DNA from: Rhizobiales bacterium 65-9
GTDB lineage: Bacteria > Pseudomonadota > Alphaproteobacteria > Rhizobiales > Beijerinckiaceae
Reading direction: 5' to 3'
NCBI GenBank assembly: GCA_001899525.1
Contig: MKVY01000029.1
Coordinates: forward strand, 67,549-109,636
DNA length: 42,088 nucleotides
Part shown: one piece after another, positions 7,634-16,512 of the stretch
Position numbering within the stretch: the stretch's first letter is position 1
How the letters are laid out: every line of letters begins with the position of its first letter
Made by a program: the position numbers and the translations under genes
The notes under the pieces: generated by a model
What the model was told of the DNA's origin: nothing
The model's input: the letters and a program-made list of their open reading frames with translations, nothing else
Databases searched by the model: none

Positions 7634-8902
7634 TTAGCTGACGAAGAAGCTCTGCGTCCCGTGCGCCTCGATGGCTTCGGCGAGCCGTTTCAAAGCATGG
7701 ATGTAAGCCGCCGTGCGCAGGGTGACGTTTTTGTCCCTGGAGACGCTCCAGATCGCGCGGCCCTCTCTCTCCATGATCGTGCGCAGCCGGTCGTAGACTT
7801 CCTCGACAGTCCAGTAGAAGCCCTGCCGGTTCTGCACCCATTCGAAATAGGAGACGGTGACGCCGCCGGCGTTCGCGAGAATATCAGGAAGCACCGCCAC
7901 GCCTTTTTTCGCCAGCATGGCGTCCGCCTCAGGCGTTATCGGGCCGTTGGCGAGTTCGAGCACCAGTTTCGCTTTGATGGAATCGGCGTTCCCTTCGTGG
8001 ATCATGCTCTCGAGGGCGGACGGAACCAGAAGATCGCACGCGACGCCGACCAGATCGTCCGCCGGCAGCGTCTCGTGGCCGCCTTGGCCGGCCGTGCTGG
8101 CCACTGATCGGCCGGCGTTTTTCGCGTCGATCAGCATGTCGACATGCAGGCCGGCGTCGCATCGCACGCCGCCTTGCGAATCCGATACGGCGACGATCTT
8201 GTGCCCGTCCGCGGCCAGCAGGCTGGCGATGTGCTGGCCCGCGTTGCCGAACCCCTGCACGGCGACGCGCATCGTCTGGCTGAGGCTGAGATCCTGAGCC
8301 AGATGACGCACGAGGTAATAGCCGCCGCGCGCGGTCGCGTCGTTGCGTCCCAGCGATCCTCCGAGCGCTATCGGCTTTCCGGTGATCACCGCCGGCTCCG
8401 CCTGGCCGACGATCTGGGCGTATTCGTCCGCCATCCAGCCCATGATCATCGAGTTGGTGTAGACGTCCGGCGCGGGAATGTCGCGATCGGCGCCGATAAT
8501 GCGAGAGAAGGCCTGGATATAGGCGCGCGACAGCCGCTCCAGCTCCGCCTTGGAGAGTTTGCGCGGGTCGACCTGCACGGCGCCTTTGCCCCCGCCATAG
8601 GGAAGGCTCATCACCGCGCATTTAAAGGTCATCCAGAAGGCCAGCGTCTCCACCTCGTCGGCGGTGGAGTCGGGATGGAAGCGAATTCCTCCTTTTGTCG
8701 GACCGCGCGTGTCGTCATAGCGGCAGCGCCAGGCGAGGAAGGATTTTCGCGAACCGTCGTCCATGCGGATCATGAGGCGCGCCTTGGTGGTCTCGCGCGC
8801 GTATTTCAGTTTCTCGATCACGTCCGGGTCGATGCTGAGATGGCCGGCGGCCTCGTCGAGACGGACGAGAGCGCGATCGAGAAGACTGTCTTGCGACATC
8901 AT
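7634..8902 (-). CDS. Glu/Leu/Phe/Val dehydrogenase (glutamate dehydrogenase family)
   Basis: NAD(P)-dependent oxidative deamination of an amino acid, most likely glutamate, linking carbon and nitrogen metabolism in the cytosol. The 422-residue protein has the family hallmark GGIRFHPDS, the substrate/catalytic Lys region PYGGGKGAVQVDPRKLS, APDVYTNSMIMGWMADEYA, and a Rossmann motif GFGNAGQHIASLL. The C-terminal half has EWVQNRQGFYW, typical of hexameric GDH. Two adjacent ATGs (8902, 8899) follow an AGGA-containing site; I use the first. Standing alone, it is followed by about 450 bases with no gene. Whether it is NAD- or NADP-specific cannot be settled by eye. Confidence 0.93.
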   Translation of the reverse strand: MMSQDSLLDRALVRLDEAAGHLSIDPDVIEKLKYARETTKARLMIRMDDGSRKSFLAWRCRYDDTRGPTKGGIRFHPDSTADEVETLAFWMTFKCAVMSLPYGGGKGAVQVDPRKLSKAELERLSRAYIQAFSRIIGADRDIPAPDVYTNSMIMGWMADEYAQIVGQAEPAVITGKPIALGGSLGRNDATARGGYYLVRHLAQDLSLSQTMRVAVQGFGNAGQHIASLLAADGHKIVAVSDSQGGVRCDAGLHVDMLIDAKNAGRSVASTAGQGGHETLPADDLVGVACDLLVPSALESMIHEGNADSIKAKLVLELANGPITPEADAMLAKKGVAVLPDILANAGGVTVSYFEWVQNRQGFYWTVEEVYDRLRTIMEREGRAIWSVSRDKNVTLRTAAYIHALKRLAEAIEAHGTQSFFVS

Positions 8903-9353
8903 GGGTCCTGGGAGTTGGAATGGAATGCGGCGTCTGCATAAAAGCCGGGCGCGCATGCCGCAACCATGGACAACGGCGCTGACCGGTTTGGCGATTTCGC
9001 CTTATCCATTGCTGGAATTGTTCAAATATTGGCGCGCCGCCGCCCATGGCGACAGAAGCGGCGCGCACACGGCCCATGTCAGGCGAGGGCGCCTCTCTGC
9101 GGCGGGCGGGCGACTCCTCGGCGCGCGATCGCGCGCCGCATCCGACATTTTGGCTATTCGGTCGCAGCGCCCGACCGAACCCTCGATGAATCTGCGCGCG
9201 CCTTGGCGTGAGACGCCGGCGTGGATCGCGGCTGGTGGAGGAGTGCGACGCTCGTCAGATCGCGCCATCGCGGGCGCGCGTCCTCACGGCGCGACAGTGC
9301 GCGCCTCCAAGACGTGTCGCGATGTTTTGAAATCACTCAGTCTCTGAAAGGAC
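8903..9353. other. Intergenic region between the dehydrogenase gene and tRNA-Leu
   Basis: About 450 bases in which I see no credible gene. It starts with a comparatively AT-rich stretch (8985-9030) that is probably the promoter zone of the leftward dehydrogenase gene, then becomes GC-rich with short palindromes around 9118-9138. Open frames crossing it on either strand are short, Arg/Ala-rich and lack ribosome sites. Confidence 0.5.
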
Positions 9354-9438
9354 TGGTGCCCAGGAGAGGACTCGAACCTCCACGGCTTGCACCACTGGTA
9401 CCTGAAACCAGCGCGTCTACCAATTCCGCCACCTGGGC
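9354..9438 (-). tRNA. tRNA-Leu (CAG)
   Basis: An 85-base class II tRNA read leftward. The acceptor arm GCCCAGG pairs with CCTGGGC, and the 3' CCA is encoded at 9354-9356. The anticodon arm CTGGT-TTCAGGT-ACCAG gives anticodon CAG, decoding CUG. A long variable arm (GGTGCAAGCC region) and the T-arm GGTTCGAGTCC complete the cloverleaf. It ends 84 bases before the OsmC stop. Confidence 0.96.
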
Positions 9439-9522
9439 CCGGCCGCGCGTGTAGGGGGCGCGCGGCGGGATGTCAATTTCTTCCTTGGCGCCGCACGGTC
9501 CCTCAGCCGCGAGGCGAGGGCG

Positions 9523-10035
9523 TCACGCCCGGTTCAGCGAGACGGCGAGCGCCGGCTTCGCGTTGAGCGTCTGGAACACGACGCAATAGCGCTCGGTCAG
9601 CTTCAGGAGCGTGTCGAGCTTCTCCTGCGGGGTGTCGCCGGCGTCCACCTCGAAGGCGAGCCTGATCTCGCGGAAGCCGACCGGCGCGTCCTTCGCGACG
9701 CCGAGCGTGCCGCGAAAGTCGAGATCGCCCTCGGCCCGCACGGAGGCGGATGTCAGCGGGATTTCGAGCGCCGTCGCGACCGCCTTGAGCGTGACGCCGG
9801 CGCAGGCGACGAGCGCTTCGAGCAGCATGTCGCCCGAGCAGAGCTCGGCGCCCGAGCCGCCGGTGGCGGGATGCAGCCCGGCCTCCGCGATCGCCCGGCC
9901 GGTCTCGACCTTGCAGGCGATCCGGGCGTCGTCCACCGATCCTTGCGCCCGCAGCGTGATCAGCGCGGCGCCCGGCTCGGCCCTGTAGCGGTCCTTGTGC
10001 GGCGCCTGCTGCGCCCGCAATGTCGCGGCGTCCAT
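9523..10035 (-). CDS. OsmC family protein
   Basis: A 170-residue protein of the OsmC/Ohr fold, which in characterised members reduces organic or inorganic hydroperoxides using two redox cysteines. Both family cysteines are visible: one in ALVACAGVTLKAVA (middle) and one in TERYCVVFQTL (C-terminal), each in the expected helix. GGAGG stands upstream of the ATG at 10035. It is the last gene of the leftward ABC importer operon, 57 bases after the ATPase. OsmC next to sulfonate-type importers is a recurring arrangement in this group, which suggests a sulfur-linked thiol/peroxide role, but that is inference. Confidence 0.88.
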   Translation of the reverse strand: MDAATLRAQQAPHKDRYRAEPGAALITLRAQGSVDDARIACKVETGRAIAEAGLHPATGGSGAELCSGDMLLEALVACAGVTLKAVATALEIPLTSASVRAEGDLDFRGTLGVAKDAPVGFREIRLAFEVDAGDTPQEKLDTLLKLTERYCVVFQTLNAKPALAVSLNRA

Positions 10036-10092
10036 GATGCCTCCTGTTCAGTTAAGTGGCGGGCATGGCGGATGCCCGCGCCGCAAGCAAGC

Positions 10093-10866
10093 TCACCACC
10101 AGCCGCCGACGGCCTCCACGGGCGCGGCCTCTCCGCCGCGCATGGTGCGGTCGAGGGCCGCGATCACCTCGCGCTGCGCCCGTTCGAAGCCGCTGGCGAG
10201 CCGGTCCCGCGGCCGCGCCTGCGGATTGTCGATCACCGTCGCGATGCGGCCGGGATTGGGCTTCATCACGATGATGCGGTCCGCGAGCAGCACCGCCTCG
10301 TCCACGTCATGGGTGACCATCAGGATGGTCGGCTTGCGCGCCGACCACAGCGCCAGCAACTGCTGGTGCAGGCCCTGCCGCGTCACCATGTCGAGCGCCG
10401 AGAACGGCTCGTCGAGCAGCAGCGCCTTCGGGTTGGCGACGAGCGCGCGCGCGATGGCGACGCGCTGCTGCTGCCCGCCGGACAGTTCGCGCGGCCACCG
10501 CGCCGCGTAGCCGCCAAGTCCGATTTGGGCGAGGATGTTGGCGACCAGCGCCTCGCGCTCCTCCGCCGGCCGCCCGCGCAGGCCGAAGCCGACATTGTCG
10601 GCGACCGTCAGCCAGGGCAGCAGGCGCGGCTCCTGGAAGATGATTCCGATGTCGGGATGCGGTTCGCGGATGAGATCGCGGCCCATGCGGATCGTCCCTT
10701 CGCTCGCCTGGTCGAGGCCGGCGATCAGCCGGAGCAGCGTGGATTTTCCGCAGCCCGAGCCGCCGACGATCGCGGTGATGGCGCCGGGCTGGAGCGAAAG
10801 GTCGATGGCCTCCAGCGCATGCGCGCCGTTGGCGTATGTTTTCGAGAGCTTGTGGATCGACAGCAT
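10093..10866 (-). CDS. ssuB: ABC importer ATP-binding protein (SsuB/TauB-like)
   Basis: The 257-residue ATPase of a sulfonate/nitrate/taurine-type importer. Walker A GGSGCGKST, Q-loop region GIIFQEPRLLPWLTV, signature LSGGQQQRVAIARAL, Walker B LLLDEPFSALD, and the H-loop MVTHDVDEAVLLADR are all intact. The LPWLTVxxNV run after the Q-loop is characteristic of the SsuB/TauB group. It begins 9 bases after the permease stop, so the two are cotranscribed and form the inner-membrane complex. The family assignment is firm; choosing sulfonate over taurine or nitrate rests on the binding protein and on the upstream riboswitch-like element. Confidence 0.9.
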   Translation of the reverse strand: MLSIHKLSKTYANGAHALEAIDLSLQPGAITAIVGGSGCGKSTLLRLIAGLDQASEGTIRMGRDLIREPHPDIGIIFQEPRLLPWLTVADNVGFGLRGRPAEEREALVANILAQIGLGGYAARWPRELSGGQQQRVAIARALVANPKALLLDEPFSALDMVTRQGLHQQLLALWSARKPTILMVTHDVDEAVLLADRIIVMKPNPGRIATVIDNPQARPRDRLASGFERAQREVIAALDRTMRGGEAAPVEAVGGWW

Positions 10867-10875
10867 GATCGTCGC

Positions 10876-11718
10876 TCACAGGCTCGCGGCGGCCGTGTCC
10901 TGCCAGCGCAGGAACGGTTTCGCCGCGCCGACCAGCAGCGCGTCGCAGAGTTTGCCGAGCAGCGCGAAGACGATGATCGCCGCGAGGATCTGGTCGGGCT
11001 TGCCGAGCTGCTGGCCGTCGACGAGCAGATAGCCGAGGCCCTCGCTCGCGCCCATGAATTCGGCGGCGACGACGAACATGAAGCCGAGGCCGAGGCCTGA
11101 GCGCAGCGACACGATCCAGCTCGGCAGCACGGCGGGGAGCAGGATCCGGCGCACGGTCTCGACGCGCGAGAGGCGGAAGACGCGGCCGACCTCCAGAGTC
11201 TTGCGGTCGATCGAGAGGATGGCGCCCATGACGCCGAGATAGACCGGAAAGAAGACGCCGACCGCGATCAGCGCGATCTTCGACGCTTCGAAGATGCCGA
11301 GCCAGAGAATGAACAGCGGCACCCACGCGATGGAGGGAATGGCGCGCAGCGCCTGCAGGGTCGGATCGAGCAGCCGCCGCAGAAAAGGCGTCGCTCCGGC
11401 GACCGCGCCGGCGAGCGTGCCCGCCGCCGCGCCGATCGCGAATCCGAGCCCGACTCGCGCCAGCGTCGCCGCGACATGCGTCGCAAGCTCGCCCGAGGAG
11501 GCGAGGGCGCCGATCGTCGCGAAGATCTTCGATGGCGGCGGCGTCAGCCGGCCGGTGACGACGCCGAAGCGGATGAGCAGCTCCCACAGAACCAGAAGCG
11601 CCGCTGGAGCGGCCAGCCCGAGCAGGAGGCGGGGCGCGGGGACCGTGAGGCGCGCCGGCCGTTTCGCGAGGCCGGCGAAAGCGCGGCCTGGGCGCGATGT
11701 GTCTGTCATGTCGGTCAT
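10876..11718 (-). CDS. ssuC: ABC importer permease (SsuC/TauC-like)
   Basis: A 280-residue inner-membrane permease. Roughly six hydrophobic helices are visible, starting with LLLGLAAPAALLVLWELLI, after a basic cytoplasmic N-terminus of about 28 residues. The EAA loop that docks the ATPase is SIDRKTLEVGRVFRLSRVET followed by LPAVLPSWIVSLRSGLGLG, typical of the SsuC/TauC/NrtB branch. The ATG at 11718 is preceded by GAGG; a second in-frame ATG lies three codons in. It sits between the binding protein (54 bases upstream) and the ATPase (9 bases downstream). Confidence 0.91.
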   Translation of the reverse strand: MTDMTDTSRPGRAFAGLAKRPARLTVPAPRLLLGLAAPAALLVLWELLIRFGVVTGRLTPPPSKIFATIGALASSGELATHVAATLARVGLGFAIGAAAGTLAGAVAGATPFLRRLLDPTLQALRAIPSIAWVPLFILWLGIFEASKIALIAVGVFFPVYLGVMGAILSIDRKTLEVGRVFRLSRVETVRRILLPAVLPSWIVSLRSGLGLGFMFVVAAEFMGASEGLGYLLVDGQQLGKPDQILAAIIVFALLGKLCDALLVGAAKPFLRWQDTAAASL

Positions 11719-11772
11719 GAGCGCGCCTCGCGCTATGCGTCGTCGACCCGGTAGAGCGGGTCGGACGAACCG

Positions 11773-12759
11773 TTATTGCGCTGCCGCTTTCGTCGCGACG
11801 AAGCGCGGCTCGATCAGCGCGTCGACGGCGGATTTCACGTCCGCGTCGCCCGGAATGACTCCGGCGCTCTGGAGCGCCAGTCCGGCTTCGAGGATCGTCT
11901 TGGCCTGCTCGGCGCCGATCGCGCCGGAGGTGATGTCCGTGCGCGCGATCTGGCGGTCGATCACCGCGTCGGGCAGCTTTGTCGCGGCGATCAGCGAGGC
12001 CTTCAGGGCGGCAGGCTCGGCGACGGACTGCTTGCGCGCGTCTTCATAGACCTTGAGCACGCGGGTGACGAGGTCGGGATATTTTTTGGCGAATTCCTCG
12101 CTGACGTTGAGCACGCCCCATGTGTTCCAGTTGGCCCGGCGGAAGAAGAGCTTCGCGCCGAATTCGGCTTCCGCCGCAGCCATGATCGGATCGAGGCCGG
12201 CCCAGGCGTCGACGTCGCCGCGCTCCAGCGCGAGCTTTCCGTCCGGATGCTGGAGCAGAACGAGCTTCACATCCTTTTCCGTGAGCTTGGCGTCCTGCAG
12301 GGCGCGCACGAGGAAGATGTGCGGATCGGTTCCGCGCGTCACGGCGACGCGCTTGCCTTTCAGATCGGCGATGGTCTTGATCGCGTCCGACTTCGTGACC
12401 AGCGCCGTCCATTCCGGCTTCGAGTAGACATAGACCGATTTGATCGGGTTGCCGTTGATGCGCCCGATCAGCGCCGCGGCGCCGGCGGTCGAGCCGAAAT
12501 CGATCGAGCCGGCGTTGAGGAATTCGAGCGCCTTGTTCGAACCCAGCGACTGGACCCAGCGGATGGCGATCCCGTCCCTGGCGAATTCCTTTTCCAGCAG
12601 GCCGCGATCTTTGAGGAGCAGGCCGACGGGATTGTAGGTCGCGAAATCGATCCGGATTTCCGTGGGTTTCGTCTGCGCCTGCGCGGGCGGGGTTCCCGCG
12701 ATGGCGGTGGCCGCGGCGAAGGAGAGGACAGAGCGGCGGGAGAAGGAGAAGATCGGCAT
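11773..12759 (-). CDS. ssuA: Aliphatic sulfonate-type ABC substrate-binding protein
   Basis: A 328-residue periplasmic binding protein of the SsuA/NMT1 family that would deliver organosulfonates to the SsuBC-like complex. It starts with MPIFSFSRRSVLSFAAATA, a signal peptide with a double-Arg stretch, predicted to be cut after AQA near residue 29. Family segments follow: VQSLGSNKALEFLNAGSIDF, GKRVAVTRGTDPHIFLVRAL, and NVSEEFAKKYPDLVTRVL. GGAGG precedes the ATG at 12759. The open frame runs on upstream for 49 codons but that DNA forms a riboswitch-like structure, so those codons are not coding. First gene of the operon ssuA-ssuC-ssuB-osmC. Confidence 0.9.
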   Translation of the reverse strand: MPIFSFSRRSVLSFAAATAIAGTPPAQAQTKPTEIRIDFATYNPVGLLLKDRGLLEKEFARDGIAIRWVQSLGSNKALEFLNAGSIDFGSTAGAAALIGRINGNPIKSVYVYSKPEWTALVTKSDAIKTIADLKGKRVAVTRGTDPHIFLVRALQDAKLTEKDVKLVLLQHPDGKLALERGDVDAWAGLDPIMAAAEAEFGAKLFFRRANWNTWGVLNVSEEFAKKYPDLVTRVLKVYEDARKQSVAEPAALKASLIAATKLPDAVIDRQIARTDITSGAIGAEQAKTILEAGLALQSAGVIPGDADVKSAVDALIEPRFVATKAAAQ

Positions 12760-12815
12760 GGAAGCCTCCGTTGACGCGGCAAGGCTCCCGGCCCGTCGGT
12801 CATCGACAAGCCGCC

Positions 12816-12906
12816 CTGGCGCTTTAGCTGCATTTGTCCGGAAGCGTTGCGGGTCATCCGCCGCGCTCCCCGCGCCCGCAAGCTGCATGCTCAAATCGGC
12901 GCTCAA
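12816..12906 (-). promoter_or_regulatory. SAM-II-like riboswitch with an inserted hairpin
   Basis: Read leftward, the RNA has the two conserved halves of the SAM-II (metA) aptamer: GATTTGA (12891-12897) and GGACAAATGCAGCTAAAGC (12821-12839), with the diagnostic GCTAAA. A five-pair P1 is available (GCGCC 12898-12902 with GGCGC 12872-12876), and the loop element TTGC (12878-12881) can make the pseudoknot with GCAG in the 3' half. Between P1 and the 3' half sits an extra hairpin of seven pairs (GGGAGCG 12864-12870 with CGCTTCC 12840-12846, one G-U). It ends about 60 bases before the ssuA ATG, so repression of a sulfur importer by SAM is expected. Motifs and pairings are seen; ligand is inferred. 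Confidence 0.68.
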
Positions 12907-13050
12907 GTTCTTTATGAAGAACGAACCGGACGGTCAACCGGATTTTCAATCCTTTCTTGGTGGGAGAAAGAGAAGATTATTCCTTTCCCTTGATTGTTGC
13001 GTCGCCGTGTCGGCGGCCCGATATGGCGGCTTGTCGCCCCGTGGACATCC

Positions 13051-15828
13051 ATGTCGACCATCGCTCTCCATCAGGCGCGCGACGCCCCGCCATCCGGCGA
13101 AGCCGGCGTGCGTCTGGCGATCGACGCCATCGTCGCCGACAGCGACACCGTTCAGGGCGCGCGCCCGCCGGTTCTCGAAGCCCTCCGCTCGCTGCTGGCG
13201 AAGGGCGCGGAGGAGGCGCGGGCGCATCTCCGCCAGAAGCGCGACGGGCTCGCCTGCGCGCGCGGCCTCGCCTCGGTGATGGATGCGGCGGTCGCCGGCG
13301 CGCATCATTTCGTCACGCGCCATCTCTACCGGGTCGACAATCCGTCCGCCGGCGAGCGCCTCGGGGTGGCGGCTGTGGGCGGCTATGGACGCGGAACGCT
13401 CGCGCCGGGCTCTGACGTCGACCTCCTCTTCCTGCTGCCGTCGAAACAGACCGCCTGGGTCGAGAGCGCCATCGAGGCGATGCTCTATCTTCTCTGGGAT
13501 TTGAAGCTGAAGGTCGGCCATTCCACGCGCACCGTCGAGGAATGCCTGCGCGAGGCGCGCAACGACATGACGATCCGCACGGCTCTGCTGGAGGCGCGCT
13601 TCCTCGTCGGCGACCGCGCGCTGTTCAACGACATGGAGAATCGCTTTCGCAAGGAGGTGATGGAGGGCACCGCGGCCGAATTCGTGCAGGCCAAGCTCGC
13701 CGAGCGCGAGGCGCGCGTCGAGCGCGCGGGCAATTCGCGCTATCTCGTCGAGCCCAATGTGAAAGACGGAAAGGGCGGCCTGCGCGACCTGAACACGCTC
13801 TTCTGGATCGCGAAATATGTGTACCGCGTGCAGGATCCCAAGCAACTCGTGCGGGCGGGGCTTTTCGCGAAGGAGGAGCTTGCGCTGTTCGAGCGCTGCG
13901 AGGAGTTTCTATGGCGCGTTCGCTGCCACATGCATTTCGCCACGGGCCGCGCCGAGGAGCGCCTGTCGTTCGACGTGCAGCGGCTGATCGCGCCGGAGAT
14001 CGGCTATTCCGATCATGGCGGCCTGTCCTCGATCGAGCGCTTCATGAAGCGCTATTTTCTCGTCGCCAAGGACGTCGGCGATCTCACCGCCATCGTCTGC
14101 GCTGCGCTCGAGGCGAGGCATGACAAGCCGCGGCCCATGCTGGACCGGCTGATGGGGCGTTTCCGCCGCCGCGCGGCGCGCATCGACAATCCCGATTTCG
14201 TCGTCGACAACGACCGCATCAGCATCGCGGACGCGAAGGCGTTCGAGCGCGATCCCGTCAACCTGATCCGCCTGTTTCAATTGGCGGACAAGCACGACCT
14301 CGCGATCCATCCGGACGCGATCCGCACCGTGACCCGGTCGCTCGGGCGCATCGATCGCGCCCTGCGCGCCGATCGCGAGGCCAACCGGCTGTTTCTCGAA
14401 ATCCTCACCTCGCGGCGCAGCCCTGAAACGGTGCTCAGGCGCATGAACGAGGCCGGCGTTCTCGGCCGGTTCGTTCCCGATTTCGGCCGCGTCGTCGCGA
14501 TGATGCAGTTCAACATGTATCATCACTACACCGTCGACGAGCATCTCATCCGCGCCATCGGCGCGCTCGCTGAAATCGACGCGGGCCGCGTCGAGAACGA
14601 GCATCCCCTCGCCAACAAGCTGATGCCGACCCTGAGCGCGCGGCGCGTCCTGTATGTGGCGCTGTTTCTCCATGACGTCGCCAAGGGGCGTCAGGAGGAT
14701 CATTCGCTCGCCGGCGCCCGCGTCGCGCGCCGCCTGTGCCCGCGTTTCGGATTCTCCCCGGCGGAGACCGAGACCGTCGCCTGGCTGATCGAGCATCATC
14801 TCGATATGTCGACGATCGCGCAGAGCCGCGATCTGTCCGATCCGCGCACGATCGAGGCGTTCGCGAGCATCGTGCAGTCGCTCGAACGCCTGAAGCTGCT
14901 GCTCATCCTGACCGTCTGCGACATCAAGGCCGTGGGGCCGGGCGTCTGGAACGGCTGGAAGGGCGAGCTGCTGCGCACGCTCTATTACGAGACCGAGGTC
15001 GTGCTGACGGGCGGCTATTCGGCGGTCGAGCGCAAGGAGCGCGTGCGACGCGCCCAGGCGGCGCTGCGCGAGAGGCTGGCGGGGATGGGCGAGACCGAGT
15101 TCTCCACCTATGCCGCGCGCCACTATCCCGCCTACTGGCTCAAGGTGGATCTCGACAGCAAGGTCGGGCATGCGCGGCTGATCATGAGCGCCGAGGCGCG
15201 CAAGAACAGGCTCGCGACCGCCATCGCCACCGACGCCTTCCGCGGCGTGACCGAACTGACGGTCTTCTGCGCCGATCATCCCAGGCTGCTGTCGATCATC
15301 ACCGGCGCCTGCGCGGCGGCGGGGGCTAATATCGTCGATGCGCAGATCTTCACCACGACGGATGGCTGGGCGCTCGACATGATCTCGATCTCGCGCGCCT
15401 TCGACCGGGACGACGACGAGTTGCGCCGGGCCGACCGCGTGGTCGGAACGATCGAGAAGGCGCTGCGCGGCGAGGTGCATACGGGCCGGCTGGTGCGCGA
15501 GCGTCAGAAGCCGCGCGCCCATTCCCGCACGTTCGAGGCGGCGCCGCAGGTCGTCATCGACAACTCGCTGTCCGACCGCTTCAGCGTGGTGGAGGTGTCC
15601 GGGCTCGACCGGCAGGGACTGCTCTACGATCTGACCTCCGCCATCTCGCGGCTGAACCTCAACATCGGGTCGGCCCATATCGCGACCTTCGGCGAGAAGG
15701 CCGTCGATTCATTCTACGTGACGGACCTCACGGGGGGGAAAATCGAGAACGCCGGCCGCCAGCAGGCGATCCGCAAGCATTTGCTGGACGTCTTCCACGA
15801 CGAGGCGCAGCGCGCCCGCTCGGCTTGA
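13051..15828 (+). CDS. glnD: Bifunctional [protein-PII] uridylyltransferase / uridylyl-removing enzyme
   Basis: Senses glutamine and adds or removes UMP on PII proteins, controlling ammonium assimilation. The 925-residue protein matches the usual length. The nucleotidyltransferase domain has GGYGRGTLAPGSDVDLLFLL near residue 110; the HD domain that removes UMP has ALFLHDVAKGRQEDHSLAGA; two ACT domains end the protein (ELTVFCADHPRLLSIITGAC and VVEVSGLDRQGLLYDLTSA), where glutamine binds. I chose the ATG at 13051, giving MSTIALHQARDA; an ATG 19 codons upstream opens a poor leader. No clear ribosome site exists. It is divergent from the ssuA operon and shares its intergenic region. Confidence 0.95.
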   Translation: MSTIALHQARDAPPSGEAGVRLAIDAIVADSDTVQGARPPVLEALRSLLAKGAEEARAHLRQKRDGLACARGLASVMDAAVAGAHHFVTRHLYRVDNPSAGERLGVAAVGGYGRGTLAPGSDVDLLFLLPSKQTAWVESAIEAMLYLLWDLKLKVGHSTRTVEECLREARNDMTIRTALLEARFLVGDRALFNDMENRFRKEVMEGTAAEFVQAKLAEREARVERAGNSRYLVEPNVKDGKGGLRDLNTLFWIAKYVYRVQDPKQLVRAGLFAKEELALFERCEEFLWRVRCHMHFATGRAEERLSFDVQRLIAPEIGYSDHGGLSSIERFMKRYFLVAKDVGDLTAIVCAALEARHDKPRPMLDRLMGRFRRRAARIDNPDFVVDNDRISIADAKAFERDPVNLIRLFQLADKHDLAIHPDAIRTVTRSLGRIDRALRADREANRLFLEILTSRRSPETVLRRMNEAGVLGRFVPDFGRVVAMMQFNMYHHYTVDEHLIRAIGALAEIDAGRVENEHPLANKLMPTLSARRVLYVALFLHDVAKGRQEDHSLAGARVARRLCPRFGFSPAETETVAWLIEHHLDMSTIAQSRDLSDPRTIEAFASIVQSLERLKLLLILTVCDIKAVGPGVWNGWKGELLRTLYYETEVVLTGGYSAVERKERVRRAQAALRERLAGMGETEFSTYAARHYPAYWLKVDLDSKVGHARLIMSAEARKNRLATAIATDAFRGVTELTVFCADHPRLLSIITGACAAAGANIVDAQIFTTTDGWALDMISISRAFDRDDDELRRADRVVGTIEKALRGEVHTGRLVRERQKPRAHSRTFEAAPQVVIDNSLSDRFSVVEVSGLDRQGLLYDLTSAISRLNLNIGSAHIATFGEKAVDSFYVTDLTGGKIENAGRQQAIRKHLLDVFHDEAQRARSA

Positions 15829-15852
15829 TTTTTTCGCCGCGCGCCCTGATAT
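15824..15852 (+). promoter_or_regulatory. Candidate RpoH (heat-shock) promoter for grpE
   Basis: CTTG at 15824-15827, overlapping the glnD stop, is followed after 18 bases by CTGATAT (15846-15852). This matches the alphaproteobacterial RpoH form CTTG-N17/18-CYTATNT at all but one specified position and lies about 64 bases before the grpE ATG. The match is by eye and short; a similar candidate precedes hslV, which strengthens it. Confidence 0.4.
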
Positions 15853-15915
15853 GCCGGCCAGCATTGTTGTTTCCAGCCGCCGGCTCGCCGCGCGCCGCAA
15901 GTCAGACCAGAGGCC

Positions 15916-16512
15916 ATGACCGACCCGAAGAAAACCGCTTCCCCGGACGCCCAGGACGAGGCTGCCGCCCAGTTCGCAGCCAGCGAGGCGGACCAGAGCC
16001 AGCCCGCCGATCCGATCGCCGCTCTCGAGGCCGAGAAGGCGGAGCTCAAGGACAAGCTCCTGCGCACGCTCGCGGAGATGGAGAACCTCCGCCGCCGCAC
16101 CGCGCGCGACGTGCAGGACGCCCGCAATTACGCTGTGACGGCCTTCGCGCGCGACATGCTGAATGTCGCGGACAACATCGCCCGCGCCCTGGAGAACGTC
16201 CCCAAGGACGCTGAAGGGGCGTTGAAGACGGTGGTCGAAGGCGTCGCCCTGACCGAGCGCGACCTGCTCAAGACGCTGGAGCGGCATGGCGTCAAGAAAC
16301 TGGAGCCGGTGGGCCAGAAGTTCGACCCGAATTTCCATCAGGCGATGTTCGAGGCGCCGAGCGAGCATCCGCCCGGCATGGTGTCGACCCTTGTCCAGGC
16401 CGGTTACGCCATCGCCGACCGCGTGCTGCGGCCGGCTCTCGTCGGCGTCTCCAAGGGGCCCGCGAAAACCGAGGCGCCTAAAGCGAATGGCGCCGCCGAC
16501 GCCAAGGGCTAA
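15916..16512 (+). CDS. grpE: Nucleotide exchange factor GrpE
   Basis: Releases ADP from DnaK so that the chaperone can turn over substrate. The 198-residue protein starts with an acidic, Ala/Asp-rich disordered segment, then the long coiled-coil helix from about residue 35 ([19 protein letters not shown], then [12 protein letters not shown]), then the beta-wing ending [13 protein letters not shown]. The hallmark [14 protein letters not shown] is present. AGAGG precedes the ATG. It follows glnD by 87 bases, in a context where I see a candidate heat-shock promoter. Its stop codon lies in a short tandem duplication (16500-16525). Confidence 0.96.
   Translation: MTDPKKTASPDAQDEAAAQFAASEADQSQPADPIAALEAEKAELKDKLLRTLAEMENLRRRTARDVQDARNYAVTAFARDMLNVADNIARALENVPKDAEGALKTVVEGVALTERDLLKTLERHGVKKLEPVGQKFDPNFHQAMFEAPSEHPPGMVSTLVQAGYAIADRVLRPALVGVSKGPAKTEAPKANGAADAKG

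Noticed and set aside
8918..8938. Possible sigma-54 promoter (TGG...TGCA) near the dehydrogenase gene
   Set aside because: Spacing between GG and GC is 12 instead of 10 bases, and it points away from the dehydrogenase gene toward DNA with no gene.
9115..9140. Palindromic GCGCGCGATCGCGCGC-like sequence
   Set aside because: Short alternating GC palindromes are frequent in this GC-rich DNA, there is no gene close by that it could control, and no second copy supports a site.
12760..12906. N-terminal extension of the ssuA frame by 49 codons
   Set aside because: The extended codons overlap the SAM-II-like RNA structure and lack signal-peptide character; the ATG at 12759 has a strong GGAGG and opens a signal peptide.
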